From positions 1 to 50,163 of the forward strand of contig NZ_JASNNW010000028.1 in assembly GCF_030165005.1 (NCBI RefSeq): a stretch of 50,163 nt of DNA, given 5' to 3'. The notes beneath the pieces are model-generated. The model had not been told where the DNA came from and searched no databases. It saw only the letters and a program-made list of their open reading frames with translations. Origin of the DNA: Blastococcus capsensis. Its GTDB lineage: Bacteria > Actinomycetota > Actinomycetes > Mycobacteriales > Geodermatophilaceae. A program made the position numbers and the translations under genes. Positions within the stretch are counted from its first letter, which is position 1; every line of letters starts with the position of its first letter. This document shows, piece by piece, positions 33,527 to 43,612 of this stretch.

Positions 33527-36500
33527 TCAGCTCCCGAAGGCCTCGGCGACCAGCGTGCGCTGCTCGACCTCGTGCACCTTCGCCGAGCCCACGGCCGGGC
33601 TGGCCGACGCCCGGCGGCTCACCCGCCGGAGCTTGCGGCCGGACGGCAGCTCCTCGGGCAGGTTGACGGCCATGAACTGCCAGGCCCCCATGTTGGCCGG
33701 CTCCTCCTGCACCCAGACGACGTCGGAGGCATCCGGGTAGCGCTCGAGCTCCGCCCGGATCTGCTCGGCCGGCAGCGGGTACAGCTGCTCGACCCGCACC
33801 ACGGCGGTGTCGGCGCGGCCGTCGGCCTCCCGCTGCGCCATCAGGTCGTAGGCGACCTTGCCGCTGCACAGGAGCACCCGCGTGACCGCGGAGGCCTCGA
33901 GCGGCTCGCCGCCGACCCCGGTGTCGGGCAGCACCGGCCGGAACTCCCGCTCGGTGAAGTCCTCGACCGGGCTGACCGCGGCCTTGGCCCGCAGCAGCGA
34001 CTTCGGCGTGAAGACGATCAGCGGCCGGTGCACGTCCGACAGCGCCTGGCGGCGGAGCAGGTGGAAGTAGTTGCCGGGCGTGGTGCAGTTGGCGACCGTC
34101 ATGTTGTTCTCGGCCGACAGCTGCAGGAATCGCTCGATCCGGCCGCTGGAGTGGTCGGGGCCCTGCCCCTCCATGCCGTGCGGCAGCAACATGACGACGC
34201 CGGAACGCTGGCCCCACTTGGCCTCGCCGGAGCTGATGAACTCGTCGATGACCATCTGGGCGCCGTCGACGAAGTCGCCGAACTGCGCCTCCCACAGGAC
34301 CAGCGCCTTTTCGTTGGCCACCGAGTAGCCGTACTCGAAGCCCACTGCCGCGTACTCGCTGAGCAGCGAGTCGTAGACGAAGAACTTGGCCTGGTCCTCG
34401 GTGAGGTTGGCCAGCGGCGTGTACTCGGCGCCGTTCTCCCGGTCGATGAGCACCGAGTGGCGCTGCACGAACGTGCCGCGGCGGGAGTCCTGACCCGCCA
34501 GCCGCACCGGGACGCCCTCCATCAGCAGCGACCCGAAGGCCAGCAGCTCACCCATCGCCCAGTCGATGCCGCCCTCGCTGGCCATCGCCGCGCGACGCTC
34601 CAGCATCTTCTGCAGCTTCGGGTGCGGCGTGAAGTCCGGCGGGAAGGAGACGTGCGCGTCCCCGACGGTCTTGAGCACCTCGGGCGTGATCGCCGTCCGC
34701 ACCTGCGACTGCTGCGGGGTGCGCGGGTCCATGACCGGCTCGGGCTTCGAGGAGTCCTGCGCGTCGTGCGTCTCGGCGAACGCCCGCTCGAGCTGACCGC
34801 GGTAGTCCTTGAGGGCCTCCTCGGCCTCCTCGAGGGTGATGTCGCCGCGGCCCACGAGCGCCTCGGTGTAGAGCTTCCGGACCGAGCGCTTGCGGTCGAT
34901 GATGTCGTACATCTGCGGCTGGGTCATCGAGGGGTCGTCGCCCTCGTTGTGCCCGCGGCGGCGGTAGCAGACGAGGTCGACGACGACGTCCTTCTTGAAC
35001 TGCTGCCGGTACTCGACCGCCAGCCGCGCCACCCGGACGCACGCCTCGGGGTCGTCACCGTTGACGTGGAAGATCGGCGCGTTGACCATGCGCGCGACGT
35101 CGGTGGAGTAGAGCGTCGAGCGCGCGGATCCGGGGCTGGTGGTGAACCCCACCTGGTTGTTGATGACCACGTGGACCGTGCCGCCGGTGCGGTAGCCGCG
35201 CAGCTGGGAGAGGTTCAGGGTCTCCTGGACCACGCCCTGCCCCGCGAACGCGGAGTCACCGTGCAGCAGGACCGGGAGGACGGTGAAGCCCTCCTCGCCC
35301 TTGTCGATCATGTCCTGCTTGGCCCGCACGATGCCTTCGAGGACGGGGTTCACCGTCTCCAGGTGGCTCGGATTGCTGGCCAGCGATACGGCGATCTCGG
35401 CGACGGGCTGGAACGGGTTGCGGAACCGGCCGGTGGCGCCGAGGTGGTACTTCACGTCACCGGAGCCCTGGACCGTGCCGGGGTCGATGTTGCCCTCGAA
35501 CTCGCCGAAGATCTTCGCGTAGCTCTTGCCGAGCACGTTCGCCAGCACGTTGAGCCGGCCGCGGTGCGCCATGCCGATCGCGACCTCGTCCAGGCCGTGG
35601 TCGGTGCCGGCGATGAGCACCTCGTCGAGGATCGGGATGACCGACTCGCCGCCCTCGAGGGAGAACCGCTTCTGGCCGACGTACTTGGTCTGCAGGAACG
35701 TCTCGAACGCCTCGGCGGCGTTGAGCCGGCCCAGGATGTGCTTCTGCTTCTGCCGCTCGGGCTGCTCGTGCTTGACCTCGATGCGCTGCTGGAGCCACTC
35801 GCGCTCCTCGGGGTCGGTGATGTGCATGTACTCCACGCCGACCGTGCGGCAGTAGGAGTTGCGCAGCACGCCGAGGATGTCGCGCAGCGGCATGAGCCGT
35901 TCGCCGGCGAAGCCGCCCACGGGGAACCGGCGGTCCAGGTCCCACAGGGTCAGGCCGTGCTCGAGGATGTCGAGGTCGGGGTGGGTGCGGACCTTGAACT
36001 CGAGCGGGTCGGTGTCGGCCATCAGGTGGCCGTTGCGCCGGTAGGACTCGATGACCTCGACGACGCGGGCTTCCTTGTCGATCTGCCCCTCCCGCGTGAC
36101 CCGCACGTCCGGCATCCAGCGCACCGGCTCGTAGGGGATCCGCAGCGAGCGGAAGACCTCGTCGTAAAAGCCGTCCTCACCCAGCAGCAGCGCGTGCAGC
36201 TTGCGCAGGAAGTCGCCGGACTCCGCGCCCTGGATGATCCGGTGGTCGTAGGTCGAGGTGAGCGTGATGATCTTCGAGATGCCCATCTCGGTCAGCACCT
36301 CGGGGCTCATCCCCTGGAACTCGGCCGGGTACTCCATGGCCCCCACGCCGATGATCGCGCCCTGGCCGGCGGTGAGCCGCGGCACCGAGTGGTTGGTGCC
36401 GATCGTGCCGGGGTTGGTCAGGCTGATCGTGGTGCCGGAGAAGTCCTCCATCGTCAGCTTGTTGTTCCGGGCCCGGCGGATGATGTCCTCGTAGGTGGCC

Positions 36501-37339
36501 CAGAAGCCGGCGAAGTCCATCTCCTCGGCGCCCTTGATCGAGGCCACCACCAGCGAGCGGGAACCGTCGGGCTTCGGCAGGTCGATGGCCAGGCCGAAGT
36601 TGACGTGCTCCGGCTGCACCAGCACCGGCTTGCCGTCGACCTCGGCGAAGGCGCTGTTCATGTTCGGGAACGCGTCCAGCGCCCGGATCAGCGCGTAACC
36701 GATCAGGTGGGTGAACGAGATCTTGCCGCCGCGCGCGCGGGCCAGGTGGTTGTTGATGACGATGCGGTTGTCGGCCAGGAGCTTGGCGGGCACCGCGCGC
36801 ACGCTGGTCGCCGTCGGCACGGTCAGCGACGCGTTCATGTTCTTGACCACCGCGGCGGCGGCGCCGCGCAGCGGGGACTGCTTGCCGTCCCCGACCGGGA
36901 GCTTCGGAGCGGCCTTGGCGGCGGGGGCGGCATCGGCGGCGGGCTGGCTGGACTTCTGCACGGGCGGGCTCCCCGTCGGCTGGGACCCGGCGGCCGGGCG
37001 CTGGACGTCGGGCTTGTTCGCGGCGGCGGGCGCCTCCGGCGCCGGAGCGGCCGGCGCCCCCTGCTTCGGCGCCCCCTGCTTCGGCGCCGCCTGCTTCGGG
37101 GCCGCCTGCTTCGGGGCCGCCGCGGGCGCGCCCTCGCCGGGCGGCGCCTCCCCTCGGTCGCCACCACCGACCGGGCCACCCGGCCGGTAGTCGGCGAAGA
37201 ACTCGTGCCACGCCTGATCGACGCTGGACGGGTCGGCGAGGTACTGCTGGTACATCTCCTCGACCAACCACTCGTTGGTGCCGAAACCGGCGACCGGGGA
37301 CGAGGCGGACGACGGTCGGGATGAACTCACGCTTGACAC
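33527..37339 (-). CDS. kgd: multifunctional 2-oxoglutarate decarboxylase/dehydrogenase (Kgd/OdhA/SucA)
   Basis: A 1270-residue actinobacterial fusion. The N-terminal E1 tail ([23 protein letters not shown]) is followed by a Pro/Ala/Lys-rich linker with PKQA/PKQG repeats (residues about 60-130). The E2-like acyltransferase domain has the catalytic histidine in [15 protein letters not shown] near 370. The E1 thiamine-diphosphate domain follows, with [17 protein letters not shown] near 590 and [17 protein letters not shown] near 700. The remaining blocks are [17 protein letters not shown] and [16 protein letters not shown], then the C-terminal transketolase part. It replaces a separate SucA plus SucB in the TCA cycle. 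In relatives it is inhibited by GarA/OdhI, not present here. Confidence 0.95.
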   Translation of the reverse strand: MSSVSSSRPSSASSPVAGFGTNEWLVEEMYQQYLADPSSVDQAWHEFFADYRPGGPVGGGDRGEAPPGEGAPAAAPKQAAPKQAAPKQGAPKQGAPAAPAPEAPAAANKPDVQRPAAGSQPTGSPPVQKSSQPAADAAPAAKAAPKLPVGDGKQSPLRGAAAAVVKNMNASLTVPTATSVRAVPAKLLADNRIVINNHLARARGGKISFTHLIGYALIRALDAFPNMNSAFAEVDGKPVLVQPEHVNFGLAIDLPKPDGSRSLVVASIKGAEEMDFAGFWATYEDIIRRARNNKLTMEDFSGTTISLTNPGTIGTNHSVPRLTAGQGAIIGVGAMEYPAEFQGMSPEVLTEMGISKIITLTSTYDHRIIQGAESGDFLRKLHALLLGEDGFYDEVFRSLRIPYEPVRWMPDVRVTREGQIDKEARVVEVIESYRRNGHLMADTDPLEFKVRTHPDLDILEHGLTLWDLDRRFPVGGFAGERLMPLRDILGVLRNSYCRTVGVEYMHITDPEEREWLQQRIEVKHEQPERQKQKHILGRLNAAEAFETFLQTKYVGQKRFSLEGGESVIPILDEVLIAGTDHGLDEVAIGMAHRGRLNVLANVLGKSYAKIFGEFEGNIDPGTVQGSGDVKYHLGATGRFRNPFQPVAEIAVSLASNPSHLETVNPVLEGIVRAKQDMIDKGEEGFTVLPVLLHGDSAFAGQGVVQETLNLSQLRGYRTGGTVHVVINNQVGFTTSPGSARSTLYSTDVARMVNAPIFHVNGDDPEACVRVARLAVEYRQQFKKDVVVDLVCYRRRGHNEGDDPSMTQPQMYDIIDRKRSVRKLYTEALVGRGDITLEEAEEALKDYRGQLERAFAETHDAQDSSKPEPVMDPRTPQQSQVRTAITPEVLKTVGDAHVSFPPDFTPHPKLQKMLERRAAMASEGGIDWAMGELLAFGSLLMEGVPVRLAGQDSRRGTFVQRHSVLIDRENGAEYTPLANLTEDQAKFFVYDSLLSEYAAVGFEYGYSVANEKALVLWEAQFGDFVDGAQMVIDEFISSGEAKWGQRSGVVMLLPHGMEGQGPDHSSGRIERFLQLSAENNMTVANCTTPGNYFHLLRRQALSDVHRPLIVFTPKSLLRAKAAVSPVEDFTEREFRPVLPDTGVGGEPLEASAVTRVLLCSGKVAYDLMAQREADGRADTAVVRVEQLYPLPAEQIRAELERYPDASDVVWVQEEPANMGAWQFMAVNLPEELPSGRKLRRVSRRASASPAVGSAKVHEVEQRTLVAEAFGS

Positions 37340-37469
37340 GGGGTCGAGTGCCTTCTTCGTCTCGGGGCTGCGTCTGAGGGGCGTCGCTGAACCGGGTGTC
37401 GAGTCTACGCCCGTGTGCGGCGGCTGACCGGGCGTGGAGCGGCTTCCGCGTGCCCCGCCCGGAACGGGC

Positions 37470-38279
37470 TCAATGGCTCGCCCCGCGCGCTACCAGGAAT
37501 TCGGCCAGGGCGTCGTTGCCACTGGCCTGCGATTCGTCGGCGCGGCGGTGGCGGGCCGCCGCGACCCGGCTGATGTCGAGGGCGCTGGCGCCGTCGTGGG
37601 TGGTGGCGTCGACGTTCGCGCCGGCGTCCAGGAGCAACCGGACGATCTCCGGCGAGTCGCCGGTGCCGCCGGCCGCCACGGCGGTGTGCAGCGGGGTGCG
37701 CCCCGTGTCGGGATCCCGGTGGTCGACCCCGGCCCCGGCGTCCAGGAGCAGGCGGACCAGCTCCAGGCGCCGGCCCTCGGCTGCCGCGTGCAGTGCCCCG
37801 CCGTCGGGGTCGGCGCCCCGGTCCAGCAGCAGCCGTGCGGCATCGGCCGCGCCGCCGAAGGCGGCCCACGCGAGCAGGTCCACCCCGGTGGTCGGGTCGG
37901 TGAGCGGGGCGCCCGCGTCGAGCTCGGCGGTGAGCCGGTCGACGTCGTCCAGGTAGGCCGCGCTGGACGCGTCGACGACCGCACCGAGCTCCACCAGCAC
38001 CGGCACCAGGCCGGGTGCGTGCTCGAGCGCCACGTGCAGCGGGGTGCGGTGACCATCGGTGCGCGCCGACAGGTCGGCGCCGGCCTCCACCAGGACCGGT
38101 ACCACGTCGGCGCGGTCGCAGGCGACGGCGAGGTGCAGCGGTGTCCAGCCGCCCTCGCCCTCCCGCTCCACCGAGGCGGTGAGCAGGTGCGGTGCCTCGG
38201 TGACGGCGGCGCGGACGTCGTCGGTGTCTGCCTCGGCGATCATCCGGCCGAGTCGCTGCACGGTCATGCGGGTCGTCAC
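37470..38279 (-). CDS. ankyrin repeat protein
   Basis: A 269-residue cytoplasmic protein of about six ankyrin repeats from residue 45 onward, for example [59 protein letters not shown] and [16 protein letters not shown] at 38279 has GGAGA upstream; the ATG four codons later is an alternative. The open frame extends through the family 1 repeat upstream, which has no coding support. Ankyrin proteins mediate protein contacts; partner unknown. Confidence 0.85.
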   Translation of the reverse strand: MTTRMTVQRLGRMIAEADTDDVRAAVTEAPHLLTASVEREGEGGWTPLHLAVACDRADVVPVLVEAGADLSARTDGHRTPLHVALEHAPGLVPVLVELGAVVDASSAAYLDDVDRLTAELDAGAPLTDPTTGVDLLAWAAFGGAADAARLLLDRGADPDGGALHAAAEGRRLELVRLLLDAGAGVDHRDPDTGRTPLHTAVAAGGTGDSPEIVRLLLDAGANVDATTHDGASALDISRVAAARHRRADESQASGNDALAEFLVARGASH

Positions 38280-38374
38280 GCGGTCTCCGTTCTCCGTTCG
38301 GGCCGCCCGGCGCGTGGTCTCGCCCGGACGGGGTCGTGCGCTGTCCGCCGGCGCCTCAGACGATTCCTCGAGTC

Positions 38375-38511
38375 CGACTCCGTGCCCCGGTCCGCTCCTC
38401 GCTCGAAGCCGTACGCCGCCTCCGCGGTCGCTCCGCTCCGCTCCTTCCTCGCTGCGATGCTCACTCCCTGTCGGCGGCGGCCTCGCTGCGATGCTCCCGG
38501 GGCTGTCGTCA
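38375..38511 (-). repeat. interspersed 3'-flank repeat, family 1, copy 2
   Basis: It begins at the TGA stop of the ABC permease gene and runs 137 bases toward the ankyrin gene. Compared with copy 1 (18498-18636) it has about five substitutions and a two-base gap in a stretch of GAGCGGA-like units. Confidence 0.8.
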
Positions 38512-39261
38512 GACGATGTCACGCCGGACGGCCAGGAACGTGCCCAGCACGGCGGCCACCAGACCGTAGCCGAGCAGCAGGACGCCTCCCTGCCACGCCT
38601 CCAGGACGTCCGGGCCCTGGAAGGTCGCCGTCAGTGCCTCGAGGCCACCACCGGGCAACCACTTGTACGCCGTGCCGACGAACTGGCGGATCAGGGCCTC
38701 GATGACGAAGAGGTAGACCAGGGCGCCGACGATCGCCCCGATCTGGTTGCGGACGAGCGCGCCCAGGCCGACCCCGATGACGGTGTAGATCACCAGGGCC
38801 AGCGCCGAGGTCAGCACGACGCGGGAGTTGTCGCCGGTGAGTGCGGGGACGGCTCCGCGGCTGCCTGCGTACACCGCCAGGACGGCGTAGTTGACGGCCG
38901 TGACGACCACCGCGAACGGCACGGCGACCAGGGCGTAGGCCACCAGCTTGGCGATCACGACCTGGCCGCGGTGCGGCGTGGTGAGGAACGTCGGGGTGGC
39001 GGTGCGGTGGCGGTACTCCTGCGTCATCCCGATGACGCCGAGCACGAGCATGAGGACGACGGAGTTCGCCGGCCCCGCGAGGGCCAGCTGCTCGAAGGCC
39101 GGGCTGCCCACCGGCGGGATGCCCACACCTTCGGTGTCACCGGCGAACGCGGTGAGGAGGACGGTGGACAGTACCGCCAGGGCGACCGCGCCGACCAGCA
39201 GCCCGATCCAGACCCGGGTGGTGAACAGCTTGGTCCACTCGGCACGCACCAGGCGCATCAT
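38509..39261 (-). CDS. ABC transporter permease (ABC-2 type)
   Basis: A 250-residue membrane protein with six hydrophobic segments and an amphipathic start (MMRLVRAEWTKLFTTRVWIG), typical of ABC-2 permeases of the YhaP/bacitracin-exporter kind. QEYRHRTATPTFLTTPHR near 95 is a family signature. ATGATG overlaps the stop of the ATPase gene by four bases, so the pair is coupled. Substrate unknown. Its stop codon is the first codon of a family 1 repeat. Confidence 0.87.
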   Translation of the reverse strand: MMRLVRAEWTKLFTTRVWIGLLVGAVALAVLSTVLLTAFAGDTEGVGIPPVGSPAFEQLALAGPANSVVLMLVLGVIGMTQEYRHRTATPTFLTTPHRGQVVIAKLVAYALVAVPFAVVVTAVNYAVLAVYAGSRGAVPALTGDNSRVVLTSALALVIYTVIGVGLGALVRNQIGAIVGALVYLFVIEALIRQFVGTAYKWLPGGGLEALTATFQGPDVLEAWQGGVLLLGYGLVAAVLGTFLAVRRDIV

Positions 39262-40274
39262 CGGGTGGTCTCCTCGGCGGCCGGACCGGTCGGGGGCGCC
39301 GCGAACTGCCCTCGCCCGGCGGTGAGCTGGAAGTAGATCTCCTCGAGGCCGCTGGTCTGCGAGCGGAGCTCGTGCAGCTCGACCCCGGCGGCGTAGGCGC
39401 GGGCGCCGATCTCGGCGGTCGTCCGACCGCTGACGGTGAGGGCGTCGCCGTCCAGCGAGACCCCGGTGCCGTCGGCACGGAGGGCCTCGGCCAGCCGGGC
39501 GGCCTCCGGGCTGCGCACCAGCACGGTCCCGGCGCCGTCGGCGCCGGACCGCAGTTGCTCCATCGAGCCTTCGCGCACGAGCTGCCCGGCTCCGACGATG
39601 ACGACCCGGTCGACGGTCTGCTCCACCTCCGACAGCAGGTGGCTGGAGACGAGCACGGTCCGTCCCTGCTCGTGCGCGAGGTGGCGGAGGAAACCGCGCA
39701 GCCACTGGATGCCCTCCGGGTCGAGGCCGTTGGCCGGCTCGTCGAGCACCAGGACCGCGGGGTCGCCGAGGAGCGCGGTGGCCAGTCCGAGCCGCTGCCG
39801 CATGCCCAGGGAGTAGCCACCCGCCCGGCGGTGCCCGGCGTCGGCGAGCCCGACCTGCGCGAGCACCTCGTCCGCGCGCTGCAGCGGAAGTCCGGCGGCG
39901 CGGCAGTAGACGCGCAGGTGGTTGCGCCCCGACCGGGCGGGGTGGAACGCGGTCTCCAGCACCGCACCGACGGTGCGCAGCGGTCGGGACAGCGACGGGT
40001 AGGGCACGCCGTCGAACGTCGCGGCACCCGCGTCGGGCTTCATGAGACCCAGGACCATCCGCAGGGTGGTCGTCTTGCCGGCCCCGTTCGGGCCCAGGAA
40101 CCCGGTGACGGTGCCCGGCTCCACGGTGAACCCGAGATCGGAGACCGCCCGGACGCTGCCGAAGCTCTTCGTGAGTCCGCGGATCTCGACCCGGACGGGG
40201 TCGACCCTCGCCGTCGTGCCGCTGGAGATGGCCTGCTCCCTCGTCGGTCCTGGTGGGCTCCCATCCAAGCGCAC
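39258..40274 (-). CDS. ABC transporter ATP-binding protein
   Basis: A 338-residue ATPase. Walker A is LGPNGAGKTTTLRM near 62-75, the signature YSLGMRQRLGLATALLG near 155, Walker B VLVLDEPANGLDPEG near 175 and the H-loop VLVSSHLLSEVE near 208. The C-terminal 100 residues are the regulatory extension of the BcrA/CcmA drug-exporter subfamily. The start is uncertain: GTG at 40274 opens the frame, TTG at 40268 is possible, and the conserved domain begins about residue 27. It is coupled to the permease that follows. Confidence 0.88.
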   Translation of the reverse strand: MRLDGSPPGPTREQAISSGTTARVDPVRVEIRGLTKSFGSVRAVSDLGFTVEPGTVTGFLGPNGAGKTTTLRMVLGLMKPDAGAATFDGVPYPSLSRPLRTVGAVLETAFHPARSGRNHLRVYCRAAGLPLQRADEVLAQVGLADAGHRRAGGYSLGMRQRLGLATALLGDPAVLVLDEPANGLDPEGIQWLRGFLRHLAHEQGRTVLVSSHLLSEVEQTVDRVVIVGAGQLVREGSMEQLRSGADGAGTVLVRSPEAARLAEALRADGTGVSLDGDALTVSGRTTAEIGARAYAAGVELHELRSQTSGLEEIYFQLTAGRGQFAAPPTGPAAEETTR

Positions 40275-40374
40275 TCGGCGACGTCCGCGGGAGCCCCGCG
40301 CCGTGTGGCATCCCCGGCTGCACCGGGCGGCATCCCCTCAGGTGACCACGGGCACACCGGCCGCGGTGATCCCA

Positions 40375-40380
40375 TAGAGT
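40375..40380 (+). promoter_or_regulatory. -10 box of the universal stress protein gene
   Basis: TAGAGT, seven bases before GTG at 40388; no Shine-Dalgarno between them. Confidence 0.5.
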
Positions 40381-40387
40381 GCGCGCC

Positions 40388-40858
40388 GTGAGCGAGCCCG
40401 CCAGCGCCTACTCCACGGTCGTCGTCGGAACCGACGGGTCGGAATCGTCCCTGCGTGCGGTGGCCCGCGCCGGCGCCCTGGCCGGCGCCTGCGGGGCGAC
40501 CCTGGTCGTCGCCTGCGCCTACCTCTCCACGGAGCCGGACGACCGCGAGCTGGCCCGTGCCCAGGACGTCCTGGGGGACGAGGCCTACCAGGTGGTGGGG
40601 GCGCACCCCGCCGAGGACACCGTGCGCACCGCGGCCGAGCGAGCCGCTGCCGCCGGCGCGGGCAAGGTGCGCACGGTCGCGGTCATGGGCTCCCCGGTCG
40701 AGACGCTGCTGGACGTGGTCCGGAGAGAGAACGCCGACCTGCTGGTCGTCGGCAACCGGGGGCTGAACGGGATCAAGGGCCGCCTGCTGGGCTCGGTCCC
40801 CGCCGACGCGACCCGCCGGTCGCAGTGCGACGTGCTCGTCGTCCACACCACCGACTGA
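40388..40858 (+). CDS. universal stress protein
   Basis: A 156-residue single-domain UspA protein. The N-terminal YSTVVVGTDGSESSLRAVARA holds the conserved aspartate, and the ATP-binding motif G-x2-G-x9-G-S is present in GNRGLNGIKGRLLGSVP near 122-138. It therefore belongs to the ATP-binding class. It is apparently leaderless (TAGAGT seven bases before GTG). It ends 14 bases before a cyclase gene on the same strand, so ATP/cAMP-related signalling could be co-expressed. Some mycobacterial Usp proteins bind cAMP, but that is not shown here. Confidence 0.9.
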   Translation: MSEPASAYSTVVVGTDGSESSLRAVARAGALAGACGATLVVACAYLSTEPDDRELARAQDVLGDEAYQVVGAHPAEDTVRTAAERAAAAGAGKVRTVAVMGSPVETLLDVVRRENADLLVVGNRGLNGIKGRLLGSVPADATRRSQCDVLVVHTTD

Positions 40859-40872
40859 GGTCCGGCGAGGGC

Positions 40873-41925
40873 ATGGACGCCGACGTCCCGGAACCCGACG
40901 CCCGGGAGGCGATGGAGCGGCTCCTGCTCGACGGTCCGCGCCGGTACACCCGGCTGCAGGTGGGGCAGCAGGCAGGCATGCCGCCGGAGCGCACCCAGCG
41001 GCTGTGGCGGGCGCTGGGCTTCCCCGACGCCGCCGACGACGATCCCGCGTTCACCGACGCCGACATCCATGCCCTCGGCGTCCTGTCGGAGCTGATCGAG
41101 TCGGGATTCGTGGACGAGGACACCGAAGCATCGATCGCGCGGGCCATGGGCCAGGCGCTGTCGCGGCTGGCTGACTGGCAGGCCGACATGCTCGCCGACG
41201 CCCTGGCCCGGACCGGGCCGGACGGCGAGCGGCGGCCGGCCTCCCCCGAGGAGGCCGTGGCGGTCGCGAGCGCGATGCTGCCCAAGCTGCTCCAGCTCCA
41301 GAGCTACGTCTGGTTGCGGCACCTGGCGGCCAACGTCGACCGGCTCCTGGCGGCGACCGGCCAGGGGGACCGGCGGGAGCTCGCGGTGGGCTTCGCCGAC
41401 CTGGTCGGCTACACGTCCCGCAGCCGGGGGATGGGTGGCCGGGAGCTCGGCGCGATGGTGGAGGACTTCGAGAGCATCGCGGCCGAGGTCATCGCCCGGC
41501 ACCACGGCCGGGTGGTGAAGACGGTGGGGGACGGGGTGCTGTTCACCGCCCGGTCGGCCACCGACGCCGCCGACATCGGGCTCGAGCTGCCCGGGTTCTG
41601 GGCGGCCGCGGACCGCCCGCCGCTGCGGGTGGGTGCCGCCTACGGCGCGGTGCTCACCCGGCTCGGTGACGTGTACTCACCGGTCGTCAACCTGGCCAGC
41701 CGGCTCACCTCGCTCGCCCGCCCCGGGGCGCTCCTGGTCGACCGCGACCTGGCAGACCGGCTCCGCGGCCTCCCGGGCTACCGGGTGCGGCCGCTGCGCC
41801 GGGTGTCGGTGCGCGGCTACGACCACCTCCAGCCCTGGCTGGTCCGCCGGCCGGTGGGCGCGGCCGGCGAGCACGACAGCGGCTACGACGAGGAAGCGTT
41901 CGACGTCGAGGACACCGACGGCTGA
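40873..41925 (+). CDS. class III adenylate cyclase with N-terminal regulatory domain
   Basis: A 350-residue cytoplasmic protein. Residues about 10-155 form a helical regulatory region (YTRLQVGQQAGMPPERTQRLWRALGF, then FTDADIHALGVLSELIESG) resembling the autoinhibitory domain of mycobacterial Rv1264, which senses pH. The cyclase domain (170-330) has the metal aspartates in VGFADLVGYTSRSRG near 177 and VKTVGDGVLFTA near 219. The transition-state Asn/Arg lie in YSPVVNLASRLTSLARPG near 272. All key residues are present, so it should be active and make cAMP. ATG follows a GGCGAGGG site, 14 bases after the universal stress gene. Confidence 0.9.
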   Translation: MDADVPEPDAREAMERLLLDGPRRYTRLQVGQQAGMPPERTQRLWRALGFPDAADDDPAFTDADIHALGVLSELIESGFVDEDTEASIARAMGQALSRLADWQADMLADALARTGPDGERRPASPEEAVAVASAMLPKLLQLQSYVWLRHLAANVDRLLAATGQGDRRELAVGFADLVGYTSRSRGMGGRELGAMVEDFESIAAEVIARHHGRVVKTVGDGVLFTARSATDAADIGLELPGFWAAADRPPLRVGAAYGAVLTRLGDVYSPVVNLASRLTSLARPGALLVDRDLADRLRGLPGYRVRPLRRVSVRGYDHLQPWLVRRPVGAAGEHDSGYDEEAFDVEDTDG

Positions 41926-41969
41926 CCTCCGCTGACGAGCCGGCTGGTGCGGCTTGGCACGCTGTAAGG

Positions 41970-43607
41970 ATGAGCGCCACCCTCGTCGCCCGCGGACTGG
42001 CGGCCGGTCACGGCGCCCGCGTGCTGTTCTCCGACCTCGACCTGGTCGTCGCGCCCGGCGACGTCGTCGGACTCGTGGGGGTGAACGGCGCGGGTAAGTC
42101 CACGCTGCTGCGCACCCTGGCCGGGGACCTTCCGGCGGAGGCCGGCAGCATCGCCCTCAGCCCACCGAGCGCGACCCTCGGCTACCTCCCGCAGGAGCAC
42201 GAGCGGCGGGCGGGGGAGACGGTGCTGGCCGCGCTCGCCCGACGTACCGGCGTCGCCGCCGCGCAGGCGGCGCTGGACGCCGCGACGGAGGCGCTCGCCG
42301 CCGGTGCGGCGGGCGCCGACGACGGCTACGGCGACGCGCTCGAGCGGTGGCTCGCCCTCGGCGGGGCCGACCTCGACGAGCGGGCCGCCGAGGTGGTGGC
42401 CGACGTGGCGCCCGGGGTCGCCCTCGACGCGCCGACCACCGGGTTGTCCGGCGGTCAGGCCGCCCGGGTGGGGCTCGCCGCGCTCCTGCTGTCGCGGTAC
42501 GACGTCCTGCTGCTCGACGAGCCGACCAACGACCTCGACCTGGCCGGGCTGGACCAGCTGGAGCGGTTCGTCACCGGCACCCGGGCCGGCGTGGTGGTCG
42601 TCAGCCACGACCGCGAGTTCCTGGCCCGCACCGCCACCCGGATCGTCGAGCTCGACCTCGTCCAGCAGTTGGTGCGCGTGCACGACGGGGGGTACGAGGC
42701 CTACCTGGTCGAGCGCGAGGTGGCCCGGCGGCACGCGCGCGAGGACTACGAGGAGTTCGCCGACACGAAGGCATCGCTCGAGGCGCGCGCGCGGATGCAG
42801 CGGAACTGGATGGCCAAGGGCGTCCGCGACTCGATCAAGAAGTCCAAGGACGGCGACAAGCACATCAAGGCCGCCAACCGGGCGTCGTCGGAGAAGCAGG
42901 CGGCCAAGGCCAAGCAGACCCAGCGCATGATCGAGCGCCTGGACGTCGTCGAGGAGCCCCGCAAGGAGTGGGAGCTGCGCATGGAGATCGCCGTCGCCCC
43001 GCGGGCGGGTGCGGTGGTGGCCACGTTGCGCGGGGCCGTCGTCCGGCGGGGCGGTTTCACGCTCGGGCCGGTGGACCTGCAGATCGGCTGGGGGGACCGG
43101 GTGGCCATCACCGGGGCCAACGGCTCGGGGAAGTCCACCCTGCTGGCCGCCCTGCTCGGCCGGGTGCCGCTGGACGACGGTACGGGTTCGGTGGGGCCGG
43201 CTGTGCGGATCGGCGAGATCGACCAGGCGCGGGGGCGGTTCCTCGGCCCCGAGCAGCTGCTGGACGCGTTCGGCGCCGAGGTGCCCGACTGGCCGACGGC
43301 TGAGGTGCGGACGCTGCTGGCCAAGTTCGGCCTCACCGCCGACCACGTGCTCCGGCCGGCCGTCACCCTCTCGCCCGGGGAGCGGACCCGCGCGGCCCTG
43401 GCGCTGCTGCAGGCTCGTGGCGTGAACGTGCTGGTGCTCGACGAGCCCACCAACCACCTCGACCTGCCGGCCATCGAGCAGCTCGAGCAGGCGCTGGCCG
43501 ACTACCCCGGCACCCTGCTGCTGGTCACGCACGACCGGCGGATGCTCGAGGCGGTCGCGACCACCCGGCGGTTCCAGGTGGTCGCGGGTCGGGTCACCGA
43601 GCGCTGA
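41970..43607 (+). CDS. ABC-F family ATP-binding cassette protein
   Basis: A 545-residue soluble protein with two ABC domains and no membrane part. Domain 1: Walker A GVNGAGKSTLLRTL near 36, signature LSGGQAARVGLA near 158, Walker B VLLLDEPTNDLDL near 178. A charged linker follows (AKGVRDSIKKSKDGDKHIKAANRAS, near 285-310) with a family-typical P-site-tRNA-interaction character. Domain 2: GANGSGKSTLLAAL near 380, LSPGERTRAALALL near 468, VLVLDEPTNHLDL near 485. Such proteins act on the ribosome as translation factors or in antibiotic protection. A CACGCT box lies six bases before ATG. Confidence 0.88.
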   Translation: MSATLVARGLAAGHGARVLFSDLDLVVAPGDVVGLVGVNGAGKSTLLRTLAGDLPAEAGSIALSPPSATLGYLPQEHERRAGETVLAALARRTGVAAAQAALDAATEALAAGAAGADDGYGDALERWLALGGADLDERAAEVVADVAPGVALDAPTTGLSGGQAARVGLAALLLSRYDVLLLDEPTNDLDLAGLDQLERFVTGTRAGVVVVSHDREFLARTATRIVELDLVQQLVRVHDGGYEAYLVEREVARRHAREDYEEFADTKASLEARARMQRNWMAKGVRDSIKKSKDGDKHIKAANRASSEKQAAKAKQTQRMIERLDVVEEPRKEWELRMEIAVAPRAGAVVATLRGAVVRRGGFTLGPVDLQIGWGDRVAITGANGSGKSTLLAALLGRVPLDDGTGSVGPAVRIGEIDQARGRFLGPEQLLDAFGAEVPDWPTAEVRTLLAKFGLTADHVLRPAVTLSPGERTRAALALLQARGVNVLVLDEPTNHLDLPAIEQLEQALADYPGTLLLVTHDRRMLEAVATTRRFQVVAGRVTER

Positions 43608-43612
43608 GCCGG

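Noticed and set aside
33398..37324. Very long open frame (about 1300 codons) on the plus strand
   Set aside because: It is the antisense shadow of kgd, which has full domain support; GC-rich third positions keep the opposite frame open. The translation is Arg/Leu/Val/Asp-rich with no recognisable domain.
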